DNA of 64,000 nt, taken from NCBI GenBank assembly GCA_026874595.1, contig CM049319.1:52464917-52528916 (forward strand). The letters run 5' to 3'. The position numbers and the translations under genes are program-made. Under the pieces are notes generated by a model. It did no database searches. It was not told where the DNA came from and saw only the letters and a program-made list of their open reading frames with translations. Position 1 is the first letter of the stretch; every line of letters starts with the position of its first letter. The DNA is from Sipunculus nudus (lineage: Eukaryota; Annelida; Sipuncula; Golfingiida; Sipunculidae). Below are positions 63,101-64,000 of this stretch, one piece after another.

Positions 63101-63737
63101 GGATACTTTACTTTTCATTGTAGTTTATTACAGTTTATGAATATTCATGTGAATGTATGATCTCAGCTTAATCCATCATAATGCATCACAGTCAAACCAG
63201 TTTATATTAAGCTACAGATACTTGCAACAGATGCTTTTAAAACACTTTCCATGATGTTTACAAATTGTATGATGATGGAATAATTGTCTGCTGTTTTCCT
63301 TGATTATTAGGTTACAAATCATATTTATGAATATTCATGATGACTACTGATGAATATTCATAATTTTTGTGATTGAACATTTATTAATCTTAGATATAAG
63401 TTAACATGAAATGCTGCTTTTAAACATTCATTTCCAAAAATGCTGAACATATCGTATTGAAATATATGAATATTCATGATTGCTGTTTATGAATATTCAT
63501 AATTTCTAATGTTAAATACTCAGGATTTCTGTTCATGTTTTTTAATGAGAGCTGTATTTTTCATTGCAGTTGAATATTTTACATTGTAGTAAACAGAAGG
63601 ATGTTGCCCTTATCAGCCTGGCCAACATCCTGCACCGAGCTCGCTACTCCAATGAGGCAGCCATTGTAGTGCATGCAGCCCTTGATGTGTCAAATGAGCT
63701 AAACGTCAACCACTTCACTTTAGGAAATATCTATGCA
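45280..63737 (+). CDS. TTC17: TTC17, tetratricopeptide repeat protein 17, 5' part (gene span)
   Basis: Seven exons join at 45280-45393, 52689-52833, 55922-56036, 58082-58193, 60658-60774, 62874-62983 and 63590-63737. They total 861 bp (287 codons), with every junction phase matching (0, 1, 2, 0, 0, 2, 0) and GT/AG at each intron. The product follows animal TTC17 in order: signal peptide, HWVVTEDG, NEDRDTG, DPDC, CTK...HAF.HL, RVNL, then the TPR-like SWVLYNMAAFYWRIK and LISLANILHRA blocks. Human TTC17 is about 1140 residues, so roughly three quarters lies beyond the window. TTC17 has been linked to actin organisation and ciliogenesis and described as an ER-resident TPR adaptor (literature knowledge). 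The signal peptide and NLT and NTT sequons here fit entry into the secretory pathway. Confidence 0.95.
45394..51869. other. TTC17 intron 1, main part: no other gene seen
   Basis: Only short open frames without domains. It contains a cluster of CRE-like sites at 46373-46402, a TA run at 48103-48150, a possible MITE fragment near 49551 (tactgtagattcagaaat) and a short tail near 51250 that resembles the right end of the TTAA-flanked MITE (gtgattgggcccctttaatg). Confidence 0.5.
51870..52048 (+). repeat. Minisatellite in TTC17 intron 1, about 28-bp unit, seven copies
   Basis: Seven copies of ctccaaacacattcagg separated by variable A runs. The last copy ends cacataaag. The minus-strand open frame of PECVWSFF-type repeats is a by-product. 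Confidence 0.95.
52160..52560 (+). repeat. Single unit of the ttttagctc repeat in TTC17 intron 1
   Basis: It runs from tttttagctccgataactg to tttttagctcaactgactac and includes ggcacaattcataaac, gtgaccaatatcctccgagcta, gatt-gccatgaatctt and aactggtggtgccacctg, in the same order as the units at 12882-14400. It is a dispersed single copy of that repeat, ending about 130 bp before exon 2. Confidence 0.7.
52689..52833 (+). CDS. TTC17: TTC17 exon 2
   Basis: It starts right after the acceptor tgtcattcag, with ATG as its first codon, and runs to ACAG|GTGGGT in phase 1. It encodes MDSIFSMRRPYDLVAFMKQE, a charged helix (ELLEDLRKELIAKKEEI) and DKNEDRDT. The PYDLV...QE and NEDRDTG blocks are diagnostic of TTC17. 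The initial ATG could allow a leaderless product if transcription began in intron 1, but nothing here shows that it does. Confidence 0.95.
53436..53711 (+). pseudogene. hAT transposase C-terminal dimerisation domain, broken
   Basis: The reading frame contains DPLAFWKGHQDSLPALARLA and LATPASSAPVERVFSIAGNVF, the classic hAT dimerisation motif. It then hits TGA where the family has arginine and, a few codons on, TAA. The same frame continues with DKNFECIMFIKCND, which also fits the family. So two nonsense changes interrupt an otherwise recognisable end of the protein. The DNA-binding and catalytic parts are missing. Confidence 0.85.
53735..54230 (+). repeat. Three-copy tandem repeat inside the hAT remnant, about 150-190 bp
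   Basis: Each copy has gctgtgaaaggccatnaaaact, a ggattacctagaata segment, an A run, a gcaccatttnttgtgta segment and gactgtgtaanagtgtata. Copies begin near 53757, 53940 and 54085. Confidence 0.8.
54316..55690. other. TTC17 intron 2, no gene seen
   Basis: AT-rich intronic sequence. The minus-strand open frames at 54445-54768 and 55438-55698 show no recognised domain. Confidence 0.5.
55691..55870 (+). repeat. Dispersed repeat shared with the duplicated region
   Basis: The motifs ccagcatcagagtgcctttacatct, aaggcacgatgaggatgca and ttgacaacccttnatggccta align in order with 3940-4090 and 18430-18580 (accagagtgcctttacatct, ccccatgaggatgca, caacgccttaatgccta). It is a third copy of one element family. 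Confidence 0.7.
55922..56036 (+). CDS. TTC17: TTC17 exon 3
   Basis: The acceptor is ttggattccag and the donor AG|GTGAGT. The first two bases complete the glycine of NEDRDTG. It encodes LEDRFYRTDPDCQAGGKPLP then EFDLYISTVLPLENKGI, aligning with the DPDC and LDLY motifs of vertebrate TTC17. A dispersed repeat also seen at 3930 ends only about 50 bp upstream. Confidence 0.93.
56220..56960 (-). repeat. GGC-bearing leader plus GGCGCCACC array, reverse orientation, in intron 3
   Basis: The 56220-56380 part is the reverse complement of 42341-42475, including cgccgccgccgcc and the ttgtatccgcc hairpin. It is followed by units of about 190 bp with aaattttgcatgtgta, ggatagcttt and a ggtggcgccacctgc core (variants at about 56546, 56695, 56824 and 56963). 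Several units also carry ttgcacagcctcc-atctg. Confidence 0.75.
56961..58081. other. TTC17 intron 3, no gene seen
   Basis: No supported feature. Short open frames near 56900-57190 overlap on both strands and lack domains. Confidence 0.5.
58082..58193 (+). CDS. TTC17: TTC17 exon 4
   Basis: The acceptor is cttgtattttcag and the donor GAG|GTAAGC. It enters in phase 2 and leaves in phase 0. It encodes PEEHIDFKAPPYPKPQPPF then CTKVVNLDFSMHAFEHLE, matching the proline-rich segment and the CTK...HAFQHL block of the family. Confidence 0.94.
58562..58841. mobile_element. Foldback (near-palindromic) element in TTC17 intron 4
   Basis: Two independent arm pairs share one centre at 58701.5: ttaactgctgctttg (58592-58606 with 58797-58811) and caccagggctagcacagggc (58632-58651 with 58752-58771, 19 of 20). 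A weaker tgcagt pair lies further out. A 280-bp symmetric inverted repeat without coding capacity is typical of a foldback MITE. The long open frames crossing it on both strands are consequences of the symmetry. Confidence 0.75.
58842..60657. other. TTC17 intron 4, remainder
   Basis: No gene seen. Inverted CTGTGGATTCAG (60079-60090) and CTGTATCCACAG (60569-60580) bound a 0.5-kb AT-rich piece that may be a MITE. It ends less than 80 bp before exon 5. Confidence 0.4.
60658..60774 (+). CDS. TTC17: TTC17 exon 5
   Basis: 39 codons between ttattttcag and AAG|GTACAG, phase 0 at both ends. It encodes GMKARVNLTGSPELG, with an NLT glycosylation sequon, and DNVDDYGHLIYEAFKK, which aligns with the DDIGHLIHEGLQK segment of vertebrate TTC17. 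The middle is shorter than in human. Confidence 0.93.
60775..62873. other. TTC17 intron 5, no gene seen
   Basis: AT-rich, with a c10/a8 tract near 61361-61379 and several A/T runs. No supported feature. Confidence 0.5.
62874..62983 (+). CDS. TTC17: TTC17 exon 6: first TPR block
   Basis: The acceptor is tctcgtttttcag and the donor TA|GTAAGT. It encodes NTTSWVLYNMAAFYWRIKG then DPYHVVECLRRAMHYSP, nearly identical to the vertebrate helix-turn-helix. NTT is a potential glycosylation site, and WVLYNMA...YWR is the strongest signature of the family in this window. It leaves in phase 2. Confidence 0.96.
63066..63500. repeat. Cluster of six ATGAATATTCAT palindromes in TTC17 intron 6
   Basis: Exact copies at 63066-63077, 63137-63148, 63327-63338, 63350-63361, 63466-63477 and 63489-63500. 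Two pairs are exactly 23 bp apart (63327/63350 and 63466/63489). Flanks partly agree (tttATGAATATTCATga, ...CATaattt), so a degenerate local repeat is the likely origin. Confidence 0.9.
63590..63737 (+). CDS. TTC17: TTC17 exon 7: second TPR block
   Basis: It begins after acattgtag and ends GCA|GTAAGT. Joined to exon 6 it gives Y-KQKDVALISLANILHRA, then the AAIVVHAALD and VNHFTLGNIYA blocks of TTC17. Another AG lies 20 bases upstream (63568-63569) after a better pyrimidine stretch, but its use would shift the frame into an immediate TGA, so the downstream acceptor is chosen. Confidence 0.93.
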
Positions 63738-63769
63738 GTAAGTTGTCCTTGTAAACCAGTTAACCACAG

Positions 63770-64000
63770 TCAGCCAACCAAAGGTTCTTCTGTCAGAAAT
63801 CCATACAACCAATGGTTTTCCTGTCAGAAATCCATAGACAAAGTTCTCCTATCGGTAATCAATACAACCAAAGGTTCTGTCAGAAATCCATATTAGAAAA
63901 TGTTCTCATGTCTGTAATCTATACAACCAAAGATTCTGAAGTCAGTAATCCATACAAGCAAAGTTTCTCCTGTCAGAAATCCATACAACCAAAGGTTCTC
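63770..64000 (+). repeat. Minisatellite at start of TTC17 intron 7, about 30-37-bp unit
   Basis: Units of the form ccaaaggttctcctgtcagaaatccatacaa repeat about seven times with substitutions and short deletions. The array starts about 35 bp after the exon 7 donor and runs off the window. Confidence 0.9.

Noticed and set aside
63570-63589. Upstream acceptor as the start of TTC17 exon 7
   Set aside because: Joining it to exon 6 gives a TGA as the second codon, while the downstream AG restores the conserved protein.

Overview
This is a eukaryotic, AT-rich (about 35% GC by eye) genomic window from an animal, most likely a bivalve mollusc. The organism call is inference. It rests on an animal TTC17 gene with small, widely spaced exons, on many short inverted-repeat elements, on tandem repeats built from units starting ttttagctcagctga or rich in gtccgtccg, and on a Gmr1-like Ty3/gypsy element. 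No bacterial gene, operon, CRISPR array, rRNA or confident tRNA was seen.

Region 1 (1-36390) is a large direct duplication. Copy A covers 1-12637 and may begin before the window. Copy B covers 14511-36390, and a 335-bp-period tandem array (12882-14400) lies between them. The copies share a solo LTR, several MITE-like elements, a decayed tandem array and two possible coding stretches. Copy A has a deletion of about 2.6 kb that cut into a MITE. Copy B has gained a 6.6-kb LTR retrotransposon on the minus strand, and copy A still has the clean empty site. Divergence between copies is uneven: zero over about 780 bp, about 1% over most of the first 9.9 kb, and several percent over 9.9-12.6 kb. The pair could be a real segmental duplication or two haplotypes wrongly placed in tandem by the assembler.

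The LTR element (27676-34273) is the best-defined mobile element. It has TG...CA LTRs, a 4-bp target duplication, a tRNA-Pro-like primer site, a polypurine tract, a gag with a SCAN-like capsid and CCHC knuckle, and a pol gene in which integrase precedes reverse transcriptase. This is the Gmr1-type order. The element is broken by stops and frameshifts.

Region 2 (36391-45279) is intergenic and repeat-rich. A 330-bp-period array at 37220-40320 carries six same-strand sequences close to the CTCF consensus. A second array (41330-42470) is built on a GGCGCCACC-type core.

Region 3 (45280 to the end) is the 5' part of TTC17 on the plus strand: seven coding exons with matching splice phases (287 codons), continuing past the window. 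Its introns hold a dead hAT element, a foldback element, minisatellites and a cluster of a 12-bp palindrome.

The only well-supported host gene is TTC17. The rest is mostly repeats and mobile elements. The window shows no clear evidence of a wholly new biological system. The most unusual items are the CTCF-like array, the mosaic duplication, the perfectly conserved 780-bp block and the Gmr1-like element.
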